Shown: positions 6,518 to 13,671 of the stretch, one piece after another
Numbering within the stretch: the stretch's first letter is position 1
Layout of the letters: the number at the start of each line of letters is the position of its first letter
From: Bacillota bacterium
Lineage (GTDB): Bacteria; Bacillota; Dethiobacteria; DTU022
DNA: 18,628 bases
Assembly (NCBI GenBank): GCA_012510625.1
Contig: JAAZHP010000079.1
Coordinates: 1 to 18,628 of the forward strand
Direction of reading: 5' to 3'
The notes under the pieces: model-generated
What the model was told of the DNA's origin: nothing
Database searches by the model: none
The model's input: the letters and a program-made list of their open reading frames with translations, nothing else
Translations under genes and position numbers: made by a program

Positions 6518-8281
6518 CTAGAACAGCCCTTTCACTTTGCCCGTTTCCACGTCCACGTCGACATTCATGAATGCCGGGTTGGCCGCTGTGCCGGGCATGA
6601 GCGAAATGGCCCCGGCTACCGGAACGACGAAGCCGGCTCCGCCGTAAGTCAGGATGTCCCTGATGTAGAGCTTCCATCCCTTGGGCACACCCTTGATCAG
6701 CGGGTCGTCGGAGAGGCTGAGGTGGGTCTTAACCATGCAGGTGCCCAGCTTCTGCAGGGCGGGATCCTGCTCCATCCGCTTCGCTTTCTCCAGGGCTATG
6801 GGAGCATACTCCACGCCGTCGGCGCCGTAGACTTCCTTGGCAATCAATTCGATCCGCTTGCGCAGCGGGGTCTCCAGCTCGTAGAGGAAGCGGAAGTTGC
6901 TGGGCTCGTTGCAGGCGTCGATAACGGCATCGGCCAGCTCGAGAGCTCCCTCGCCGCCGTACTGCCAGTGCTTCGAAAGGGCCACCCGCGCTCCGGCCTC
7001 TTCGGCAAGGCGGCGGACCAGCTTGATCTCGTTGTCGGTATCGGTATGGAAAGCGTTTATGCAGACCACCGGATTGATGCCGGCTTTCTTCACCGTGTTG
7101 ATATGGTGGATCAGGTTTTCGCAGCCCTTTTCCACCCACTCGAGGTTCTCTTCAGTGTAGGCCTTATCCAGCGGCTGGCCGGGCAGCGGCAGCGGGGCGC
7201 CGCCGTGGCACTTGAGAGCGCGGATTGTGGCCACGATGACCGCGCAGTGCGGGGTCAGGCCCGATTCGCGGCACTTGATGTTCCAGAATTTCTCGAATCC
7301 AATATCGGCGGCAAATCCCGACTCGGTAAGGACGTAATCTGAAAGCTTTAGCGCCACCCGGTCGGCAATAATGGAGGACTGGCCTACGGCGATATTGGCA
7401 AAAGGACCGGCGTGGACAAATGTGGGCTGCCCTTCCAGCGTCTGCATCAGGTTCGGGTTAATTGCATCCACCATCCACGCGGTCATGGCGCCGGCCACAC
7501 CCAGGTCTTCGGTGGTAATGGGGTTGCCCCTCTTGTCGTAAGCCACGACGATGCGGCCCATCCGCTCGCGCATGTCTTTCAGGTCCTTGGCCATGGCCAG
7601 GATCGCCATTACCTCTGAAGAGACGGCGATGGCAAAGCCGGATTCCATCATGAAGCCGTCCCTCTTGGTTCCCAGGCCGATGACAATGTTGCGGAGAGCC
7701 TGAGCGCAGAAATCGATGATCCACTTCATCTCCACATTGCGGGGGTCTATGTTCAAACGCTTCAACCCTCTGCGCTCGAGAAATGCATCGGTGGCGTTAT
7801 ATTCGTGCTGCAGCCGCGAGGTCACCGCTACCATGGCCAGGTTGTGGGCATTCATCACCGCGTTGATGTCGCCGGTCAAGCCGAGAGAGAAGGGGGTTAA
7901 CGGTATACACTGGGACAGACCGCCGCCGGCAGCGGAACCCTTCACGTTCATTGTCGGACCGCCGGAAGGCTGGCGAATGGTGGCAAATACGTTTTTGCCC
8001 CGCTTCCCCATTCCCTGGGCCAAGCCCATGGTGGTGGTTGATTTCCCCTCACCCAGCGGCGTGGGGGTGATCGCCGTGACGTTAATATATTTGCCGTCGG
8101 GGCGATCCTTTAACCGCTCTAAAACCTTCTTGTAGTCTACCTTGGCCACGTAATGGCCGTGCGGTAAAAGTTCTTCTTTTTCCAGGCCGAGCTCCTCCGC
8201 CAACTGGTAGACCGTTTTCATGGTGGCCTCTGCCGCCTCGGCAATTTCCCAGTCGGCATGTTTGGTCGGATCCAATGGCAT
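6518..8281 (-). CDS. fhs: Formate-tetrahydrofolate ligase, long divergent type
   Basis: The 587-residue enzyme makes 10-formyl-tetrahydrofolate from formate, ATP and tetrahydrofolate, as in the methyl branch of the Wood-Ljungdahl pathway and purine synthesis. The ATP-binding loop TPLGEGKST is at residues 74-82. The next block reads RQPSGGPTMNVKGSAAGGG and then CIPLTPFSL, where the common bacterial form has REPSLGP-x-FGIKGGAAGGG and VIPMEDINL. With a length about 30 residues above the usual 555-560, this marks a distinct clade that I associate mainly with Deltaproteobacteria and some syntrophs. ATG 8281 follows AAAGGAGG with seven spacer bases. No clear promoter was found in 8282-8400. It converges with folK. 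Confidence 0.95.
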   Translation of the reverse strand: MPLDPTKHADWEIAEAAEATMKTVYQLAEELGLEKEELLPHGHYVAKVDYKKVLERLKDRPDGKYINVTAITPTPLGEGKSTTTMGLAQGMGKRGKNVFATIRQPSGGPTMNVKGSAAGGGLSQCIPLTPFSLGLTGDINAVMNAHNLAMVAVTSRLQHEYNATDAFLERRGLKRLNIDPRNVEMKWIIDFCAQALRNIVIGLGTKRDGFMMESGFAIAVSSEVMAILAMAKDLKDMRERMGRIVVAYDKRGNPITTEDLGVAGAMTAWMVDAINPNLMQTLEGQPTFVHAGPFANIAVGQSSIIADRVALKLSDYVLTESGFAADIGFEKFWNIKCRESGLTPHCAVIVATIRALKCHGGAPLPLPGQPLDKAYTEENLEWVEKGCENLIHHINTVKKAGINPVVCINAFHTDTDNEIKLVRRLAEEAGARVALSKHWQYGGEGALELADAVIDACNEPSNFRFLYELETPLRKRIELIAKEVYGADGVEYAPIALEKAKRMEQDPALQKLGTCMVKTHLSLSDDPLIKGVPKGWKLYIRDILTYGGAGFVVPVAGAISLMPGTAANPAFMNVDVDVETGKVKGLF

Positions 8282-8400
8282 AAAAAAACCTCCTTTAAAT
8301 TTTTTAATATTTTTGCCCTAACCTCCCGCTTTATCTGCCGGCATGGATGATCTATTCCACAAAATCAGGTTTAATTCCTGCATTAAGTTAATAATTTCAC

Positions 8401-9345
8401 TTAATTTTTAATATCCTTGACCGATGGAATTCCAGCTAAAGATTCGGCTGTTAACACGGCCCTTTCCACCGCCATGGAAACCGCTTCCGCAGCCATGGTC
8501 CCGGCAAGGCTGACATCGGCCTCTTCTTTTCCTGTAGAGAGGCTGAAAATAATGTCACCGTCCCACATGGTGTGAACCGGCCAAATAGAGCGGGCCAGCC
8601 CGTTTTGGGCCATCTGGGCAATCTTGCGCAGCGCTTCGCGAGAAAAGTTGCCGTTTGTGGCCACTACTCCAAGAGTGGTATTCCCCGGGAAATCACCGCG
8701 TACAGCTGTCATCAGGCCGGCGGTGCGCTCCATGACCCCTGTTTCGGGATTGCGCGGGCCGGCCAGCAGCCGTCCCTCCCTGTCAAAAACATCACCAAAG
8801 GCATTTACAGCCACCAGGGCGGCGACAATGAGCTTGCCGCAGCGGCAGGAGGCGCTCCCCTGGCCTGATTTAACCGCCTGAAAGGGGCCGTAGATCTTGC
8901 CCACCGTGGCCCCCGTTCCAGCTCCCACCGAACCCTCCGGCACCGGTCCTGCCGAGGCATTCAGACAGGCGCGGTAGCCCATTTCGGCATCGGGGCGGAC
9001 ATTCATATCGCCAATGAGGAGATCGAATAAAATTGCCGCCGGAACAATGGGGACGCTCAGCGGCCCAACAACAAAGCCCCGGCCCCGTTCTTCCAGGTAG
9101 CGCATCACCCCGCATGCTGCATCGAGCCCGAAGGCGCTGCCGCCGGCCAGGACTACGGCCTGAACCTCTTCGACGAGCCGCGAAGGGCGCAGCAGGTCAG
9201 TCTCCCTGGTCCCGGGCGCCGAACCCCGCACATCAACCGCGGCGCGGGCTCCTTCTTCAACCAGGACCACGGTTACTCCCGTTGCCGCATCCCTATCGCT
9301 GCAGACGCCCACCTTGATGCCTTCAATTTCCGTAATTCCGCCCAT
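8401..9345 (-). CDS. P1-family peptidase (DmpA/L-aminopeptidase D-esterase-like)
   Basis: A 314-residue member of the self-processing N-terminal nucleophile hydrolases. Visible hallmarks are the Gly-rich LAGGSAFGLDAA block (67-78), GSVGAGTGAT (138-147) and GNTTLGVVATN (221-231). By analogy with relatives, the proenzyme is expected to cut itself before a nucleophile in this last motif; T223 or T224 would be the nucleophile instead of the serine of DmpA (inference). Relatives release N-terminal or beta-amino acids from peptides; the physiological substrate is uncertain. ATG 9345 follows GAGG with a normal spacer. It lies between the ftsH terminator and fhs, so it probably has its own promoter, which I could not identify. 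Confidence 0.88.
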   Translation of the reverse strand: MGGITEIEGIKVGVCSDRDAATGVTVVLVEEGARAAVDVRGSAPGTRETDLLRPSRLVEEVQAVVLAGGSAFGLDAACGVMRYLEERGRGFVVGPLSVPIVPAAILFDLLIGDMNVRPDAEMGYRACLNASAGPVPEGSVGAGTGATVGKIYGPFQAVKSGQGSASCRCGKLIVAALVAVNAFGDVFDREGRLLAGPRNPETGVMERTAGLMTAVRGDFPGNTTLGVVATNGNFSREALRKIAQMAQNGLARSIWPVHTMWDGDIIFSLSTGKEEADVSLAGTMAAEAVSMAVERAVLTAESLAGIPSVKDIKN

Positions 9346-9375
9346 GGATACACCTCTTTCTCAACTTTTATAAAC

Positions 9376-9403
9376 AAAAAAAGGGCTGCCCCGGGGGCAG
9401 CCC
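9376..9403 (-). terminator. Intrinsic terminator of ftsH
   Basis: A perfect 9-bp stem, GGGCTGCCC (9383-9391) and GGGCAGCCC (9395-9403), with a 3-base loop, is followed on the minus strand by seven T residues (9376-9382). It begins 11 bases past the ftsH stop. The stem core resembles the fhs terminator. Confidence 0.92.
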
Positions 9404-9414
9404 CTCTTCATTCT

Positions 9415-11385
9415 TTAAGAGCCGGGCTCTTTGCCAGGATTGCCCGCAGCCTCGCTCTGCTGAAAAGAGGTGCAGGGCTGCACCTTGGCCTTCCCCGGCG
9501 CCGCCTTCTCGCCCCGCCTCTCCGGACGCACAGCGCCCTTCGATCTGGCTGCAGCCTCCTGCTCCTTTTTCCGGCGGGAGGCCTCGAGCTCGGCCAGGCT
9601 TCTTCCTTCAACAAGAGCGGTAATTTCTTCAGCATCGAGTGTCTCTTTCTCCAGAAGCGCCGCGGAAATGAGCTCCAGCTTATCGCGGTTTTCCTCCAGC
9701 ACTTTCCTGGCCTTCTCGTAACACTCATCGATGGTCCGGCGTATTTCTTGATCAATAGCTTTGGCGATCTCTTCGCTGTAATCGCGATCCCGGGCCAGAT
9801 CCCGTCCCAGGAAGACCTGGTCGTGCTTGTGGCCCAGGGTAATCGGCCCAAGCGAATCGCTCATGCCGTACTCCATGATCATCTGGCGGACTATGGAAGT
9901 GGCCCTTTCCAGATCATTCTGCGCTCCCGTGCTGATCTCGTCAAATACCAGCTTCTCCGCCACTCTTCCGGCAAGCAGGGTGGCCACGCGATCCAGGAGT
10001 TCGGAACGGGTCATGAAGTAGCGATCCTCTTCCGGAAACATGAGCGTGTAGCCGCCGGCGCGCCCGCGCGGGATAATAGAGACCTTGTGCACCGGGTCGG
10101 TATGAGGCAGCAGGAAGCCGACCAGAGCGTGGCCCGCTTCATGAAAAGCAACAATTTTCTTTTCGAATTCGCTGATCACGCGGCTGCGCTTCTGAGTCCC
10201 GCCGATGACGCGCTCGACGGCCTCCTCGATCTCCTTTTTGCCGAGCCTTTTCCCGCCGCTGCGCGCCGTCAGCAGCGCCGCCTCGTTGACCACGTTTTCC
10301 AGGTCGGCTCCGGTAAAGCCGGGCGTAGCCCGGGCAATGTCCCGCAGGTTGACCTCGTCAGCCAGCGGCTTGTTGCGGGTATGCACCTTTAAAATCTCTT
10401 CGCGCCCTCTTACATCGGGCACCCCGACGGCAACTTCCCGGTCAAAGCGCCCGGGCCGCAGCAGGGCCGGGTCAAGAATATCAGGCCGGTTGGTCGCCGC
10501 AAGAATGATAATCCCTTCATTTACATCAAACCCATCCATCTCCACCAGGAGCTGGTTCAGGGTCTGTTCCCGTTCATCATGGCCTCCACCGAGGCCGGCG
10601 CCGCGCTGCCGGCCTACCGCATCGATCTCGTCAATGAAGACTATGCAGGGCGAGTTTCTTTTGGCGGTTTCAAAAAGATCCCGCACCCGCGACGCGCCAA
10701 CTCCCACGAACATCTCCACAAAGTCGGAGCCGCTGATGCTGAAAAAGGGCACTCCCGCCTCCCCGGCTACCGCCCGGGCCAGCAGCGTTTTTCCCGTTCC
10801 CGGCGGCCCCACCAGCAGGATTCCTTTAGGGATGCGCGCACCCAGCTCGATATACTTGCGGGGATCTCTTAAAAAATCAACCACTTCGGCCAACTCGGCC
10901 TTCTCCTCGTCCGCACCGGCCACGTCATCGAAGGTAACTCTCTTCCGGTCCCCTTCGTGGAGCCGGGCCCGGCTCTTGCCAAAGTTCATCACCCTGTTGC
11001 CGCCGCCCTGGGTTTGCTGCATAAAGAAAAAAAAGAGTCCAAAGAGCAGCAGGAAGGGGATGGCATAGGTAATGGCCGTCTGCCACCAGCTGGGCCCGCG
11101 GGGGGCATTGGTTTCATAGGGAATATTATTTTCCAGGAGGAGGTCGGTCAAGTTGTGATCATCAGGACGCCTCGTAATCACGGTGCTGCCGTCCTTTAGC
11201 TCTGCTTCAATTTCGTTGCCGAAAGCTACAACCTTTTCTACCCGGTTGTTTTTAACCTGCTCCACAAACTCGTTGTAGGCAATTTTATCGGGAGCCGACC
11301 CCGCATCAAGCATGAGCTTCATAGCCACGAAAAAGAGCAGGGCAATAATCAGGTAGAATAATATCTGGCGTCTAAAGGGGTGCAT
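9415..11385 (-). CDS. ftsH: ATP-dependent zinc metalloprotease FtsH
   Basis: A 656-residue membrane-anchored AAA+ protease that degrades misfolded membrane proteins and regulators as a hexamer. Two membrane segments (about 8-25 and 105-122) flank an external domain. The AAA+ module has Walker A GPPGTGKT at 193-200, Walker B IVFIDEIDA around 248-256 and the arginine-finger region ATNRPDILDPALLRPGRFD. The zinc site is HEAGH at 415-419 with D491 as the third ligand. The last roughly 50 residues are charged and low-complexity. ATG 11385 lies eight bases after AGGAGG. It follows hpt, as in B. subtilis, but has its own promoter and terminator. Confidence 0.98.
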   Translation of the reverse strand: MHPFRRQILFYLIIALLFFVAMKLMLDAGSAPDKIAYNEFVEQVKNNRVEKVVAFGNEIEAELKDGSTVITRRPDDHNLTDLLLENNIPYETNAPRGPSWWQTAITYAIPFLLLFGLFFFFMQQTQGGGNRVMNFGKSRARLHEGDRKRVTFDDVAGADEEKAELAEVVDFLRDPRKYIELGARIPKGILLVGPPGTGKTLLARAVAGEAGVPFFSISGSDFVEMFVGVGASRVRDLFETAKRNSPCIVFIDEIDAVGRQRGAGLGGGHDEREQTLNQLLVEMDGFDVNEGIIILAATNRPDILDPALLRPGRFDREVAVGVPDVRGREEILKVHTRNKPLADEVNLRDIARATPGFTGADLENVVNEAALLTARSGGKRLGKKEIEEAVERVIGGTQKRSRVISEFEKKIVAFHEAGHALVGFLLPHTDPVHKVSIIPRGRAGGYTLMFPEEDRYFMTRSELLDRVATLLAGRVAEKLVFDEISTGAQNDLERATSIVRQMIMEYGMSDSLGPITLGHKHDQVFLGRDLARDRDYSEEIAKAIDQEIRRTIDECYEKARKVLEENRDKLELISAALLEKETLDAEEITALVEGRSLAELEASRRKKEQEAAARSKGAVRPERRGEKAAPGKAKVQPCTSFQQSEAAGNPGKEPGS

Positions 11386-11433
11386 TACTAAAACCTCCTC
11401 TCTATAACAGCATCTCAGTTTTATAACTATTTA

Positions 11434-11462
11434 ATTGTAACATACCGCATTCTCACAGGCAA
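11434..11462 (-). promoter_or_regulatory. Extended -10 sigma-A promoter for ftsH
   Basis: On the minus strand TTGCCT (11457-11462) and TACAAT (11434-11439) are separated by 17 bases, with TG one base before the -10 (extended -10). The predicted transcript starts near 11427, leaving a leader of about 40 bases with AGGAGG before ATG 11385. It lies in the 125-base hpt-ftsH gap. Confidence 0.7.
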
Positions 11463-11510
11463 CCAAACCCGTGGGTTCGTTGAGCCATTTGCCGAAGGAA
11501 CAATAAACAG

Positions 11511-12041
11511 TCAGCACTCCGGATTAAGAACGTATATACCGGCCAAGTGGCGGTAATCTTCATTAAAATCAAGGCCGTAGCCGACAACAAAATAATCGGG
11601 TATCTCAAATCCGCAGTAATCGGGGGTAAACTCCACTCTCCGCCGGGCCGGTTTGTCCAGCAGCGTAACAACTCTCAGTGATCGCGGCTGCCGGCTGAGC
11701 AGGTTCTTCCGCAGGTAATTCAAAGTCAACCCGGTATCAACAATATCCTCAACGATAAGCACATCTTTCCCCTTAATGCTTCTGTCCAGGTCCTTCAAGA
11801 TCCGGACCACCCCCGAAGAGGCGGTATCCGACCCGTAACTGGAGACGGCAATGAAATCAATCTCAACCGGTATTTTTAGACGGCGCATCAGGTCACTGGC
11901 AAAAATCACGGCGCCTTTCAACACACAGATGAGCAGTACTTTTCTCCCTTCATATTCAGCTGAAATCAGCTCAGCAAGCTCCGCCACCCGTCCGGCAATT
12001 TCCTCTCCGCCAAGCAGCAATTTTAGTTTTTCATCCTTCAA
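11511..12041 (-). CDS. hpt: Hypoxanthine phosphoribosyltransferase
   Basis: The 176-residue enzyme salvages hypoxanthine and guanine to IMP and GMP using PRPP. The type I PRTase signature VLIVEDIVDTGLTL is at residues 94-107 with the acidic pair E98-D99, SSYG at 67-70, and LLDKPARR follows. The start is TTG 12041, placed by AGGAGGAG just upstream; the longer open frame (to 12125) has no ribosome site. It overlaps the tilS stop by 11 bases, so translation is probably coupled. The tilS-hpt-ftsH order matches B. subtilis, where HprT and TilS are linked both genetically and functionally to ftsH expression. Confidence 0.95.
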   Translation of the reverse strand: MKDEKLKLLLGGEEIAGRVAELAELISAEYEGRKVLLICVLKGAVIFASDLMRRLKIPVEIDFIAVSSYGSDTASSGVVRILKDLDRSIKGKDVLIVEDIVDTGLTLNYLRKNLLSRQPRSLRVVTLLDKPARRRVEFTPDYCGFEIPDYFVVGYGLDFNEDYRHLAGIYVLNPEC

Positions 12042-13455
12042 TTGAGCTCTCCTCCTGCCTAGTTTTTTGCAACTCCAAAACCAAAACTTGCGAAGTCTTT
12101 CCGGTAACGCGGTACGGGTGGGCAATACGCTTGCCGATCACCCAGACCACCTCGTCGTCCGCAGTCACCAGGAGGCAGTCATCCCTCCGGTGACGCGGCA
12201 CTTTCTGATCGATCAAAAAATCCTTTAATTTTTTTGCACCGGGAGCTCCCTGGGGGTGGAAGCGCGCCCCTGGCCAGCGGGAACGAAGCATCAGCAACCC
12301 GGGCAATGAATCGTAGTCCAGGTAAGCCTGGTGCGGCTGCGGCGGCCAGCTTAAATCACCGGGATCCGAAAAATAGGCTTTCACCTGGTAAGACCCGCCG
12401 GGCAAAGCGGTGCTTCCGGGTATCTGCAGGGGCCTGGCCATGATGCTCCTCTTCCGAAAAGGTTTTTCAGCAGTGAGAATCACGCGGTTGTAAGAACGAT
12501 AAGCCCGCACACCTCCCGGCAGGGTCAACTCCCGCTCCGGGCCCGTTCGCTCCGCCAGCTGCAGCAGCTGTTCAACATGGCGCCGGCTGATTTGCCTGCC
12601 GGGAACAAACTCCAGCAGCGCCCGGTAAGCAACACGCCCGCGCAGCGCCCCGGGCAGCGCGTTGAGAGCCGGCTGGTCGAGGATGAGTCTGTCTTTTTCC
12701 CGGCCAGTCACCTGTTGAAATTTTTTCTGCGCCTCCGCTCCAAGATAGGCGCGGTCCGCCGCGGCCAGCGAAGCCAGTTGAGCCAGGGAGCGTTTCAAGT
12801 TGGGATTGTATCTCTGCTCCAGGTAAGGGATTAGCTCCAGGCGGATCCGGTTCCGGGTATAGTCTGTTTTCAGGTTGCTGGCATCAAGCAGGGGCTCAAG
12901 CCCCTGCTCCCGGCAGTAGCACTCAATTTCCTGCCGCGAGGTGTCCAATAGGGGACGGATCAGCTCCACCGGGCCAAAGCTGTGCCGCGGCAGGATCCCG
13001 GCCAGCCCGTCCGGTCCCGTTCCCCGGAGCAGGTTGAAGAGAACCGTTTCGGCCTGGTCGTCAAGCTGCTGCCCCAGGGCGATCTTGCCGGCTCCGTGCT
13101 TTTTGGCCGCCCCCAGCAGAAAACGGTAGCGGACAACCCGGGAGGCCTCCGAAGCGGAAAGCTTCCGGCCGGCCCGGTATGCCGGAACATCGACGGCCGC
13201 CCCTTCAAAAGGCAGCGACCAGGCCTCGGCCAGCCTGCGCACCGCCTCCGCCTCCTGGCGCGCCTCGGGCCTGATTCCGTGGTCGAGGTGGGCGACAATC
13301 AAGGCCAGCCCGTAGCGGGGCGCCAGGATGCGCAAAAGATGGAGCAGGCAAAGCGAATCGGGCCCTCCGGAGACGGCCACGAGCACGCGGTCGCCCTCAT
13401 CCAGGAGCCGGTGCCGCTCAATAAAACGGGCTACTTTTTCTATTAGCATGGTCAT
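12031..13455 (-). CDS. tilS: tRNA(Ile)-lysidine synthase
   Basis: The 474-residue enzyme converts C34 of the CAU-anticodon tRNA-Ile to lysidine, allowing AUA decoding; it is normally essential. The PP-loop ATPase motif SGGPDS is at residues 29-34. HLDHGIRPEA, LGQQLDDQAETVLFNLLRG and the C-terminal block with KLKDFLIDQKVP and WVIGKRI are typical. Two in-frame ATGs (13455 and 13449) are possible. Neither has an adjacent ribosome site: the nearest, GGAGG (13487-13491), is 31 bases upstream and separated from the ATG by a perfect GC-rich hairpin. A TTG at 13485 directly abuts that GGAGG and seems too close. The spoIIE terminator precedes it, so a separate promoter is expected in 13552-13600, but none is clear. 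Confidence 0.95.
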   Translation of the reverse strand: MTMLIEKVARFIERHRLLDEGDRVLVAVSGGPDSLCLLHLLRILAPRYGLALIVAHLDHGIRPEARQEAEAVRRLAEAWSLPFEGAAVDVPAYRAGRKLSASEASRVVRYRFLLGAAKKHGAGKIALGQQLDDQAETVLFNLLRGTGPDGLAGILPRHSFGPVELIRPLLDTSRQEIECYCREQGLEPLLDASNLKTDYTRNRIRLELIPYLEQRYNPNLKRSLAQLASLAAADRAYLGAEAQKKFQQVTGREKDRLILDQPALNALPGALRGRVAYRALLEFVPGRQISRRHVEQLLQLAERTGPERELTLPGGVRAYRSYNRVILTAEKPFRKRSIMARPLQIPGSTALPGGSYQVKAYFSDPGDLSWPPQPHQAYLDYDSLPGLLMLRSRWPGARFHPQGAPGAKKLKDFLIDQKVPRHRRDDCLLVTADDEVVWVIGKRIAHPYRVTGKTSQVLVLELQKTRQEESSIEG

Positions 13456-13460
13456 TAACA

Positions 13461-13478
13461 GGCGCGGCTCGCCGCGCC
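13461..13478. repeat. Perfect GC hairpin between ribosome site and tilS ATG
   Basis: GGCGCGGC (13461-13468), loop TC, GCCGCGCC (13471-13478). On the tilS mRNA it sits between GGAGG (13487-13491) and ATG 13455. If folded, it reduces the effective spacing from 31 to about 13 bases. Confidence 0.75.
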
Positions 13479-13498
13479 GCCACAAACCTCCAGTTTAC

Positions 13499-13551
13499 GG
13501 GCAAGGCATGCCTCGCCCTTACATTATCGGGCGGGGATGGAACCCCGCTCC
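13499..13551. repeat. Pair of imperfect GC-rich palindromes with CTACATTAT-like tails
   Basis: Element 1 (13499-13518) pairs GGGCAAGGC with GCCTCGCCC. Element 2 (13529-13551) pairs GGGCGGGG with CCCCGCTC around a short loop. Each is followed by (C/T)TACATTAT, so they look like two copies of one dispersed repeat. The hairpin after folK (6407-6423), with its CCCTACAAAT tail, is a likely third copy. Confidence 0.65.
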
Positions 13552-13593
13552 TACATTATTTTACCATAGTATGGACTTTGAATAGGAAATTAA

Positions 13594-13636
13594 ATAAAAA
13601 AATGCAACCCCTGAACCCTCGTTCAAAGGTTGCATT
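13594..13636 (-). terminator. Intrinsic terminator of spoIIE
   Basis: AATGCAACC (13601-13609) and GGTTGCATT (13628-13636) form a perfect 9-bp stem, extended by inner TGAA/TTCA pairing. Seven T residues follow on the minus strand (13594-13600). It lies 35 bases past the spoIIE stop. Confidence 0.9.
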
Positions 13637-13671
13637 CTCTACATATCTCCATTGGCACTGTCTTTCTCCAG

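Noticed and set aside
8282..8400. Promoter or riboswitch upstream of fhs
   Set aside because: The leader is AT-rich, with only a 5-bp TTAAT/ATTAA inverted repeat; no THF-riboswitch-like structure or good hexamer pair could be seen by eye.
10205..11068. A long plus-strand open frame (287 codons) antisense to ftsH
   Set aside because: It is a shadow of a GC-rich conserved gene; its composition is Ser/Arg/Pro-rich with no recognisable motif or ribosome site.
11465..11490. Hairpin after hpt as an intrinsic terminator
   Set aside because: The stem is weak with a bulge, lacks a T-run and runs up to the ftsH -35 region.
13483..13485. TTG 13485 as the tilS start
   Set aside because: It sits one base after GGAGG, too close for initiation, and would add residues encoded by the hairpin repeat that TilS proteins do not have.
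13552..13600. Promoter for tilS (TAAAAT as -10, or CATACTAT as a sigma-E -10)
   Set aside because: No -35 at an acceptable distance for either sigma factor; an essential gene is also unlikely to rely on sigma-E.
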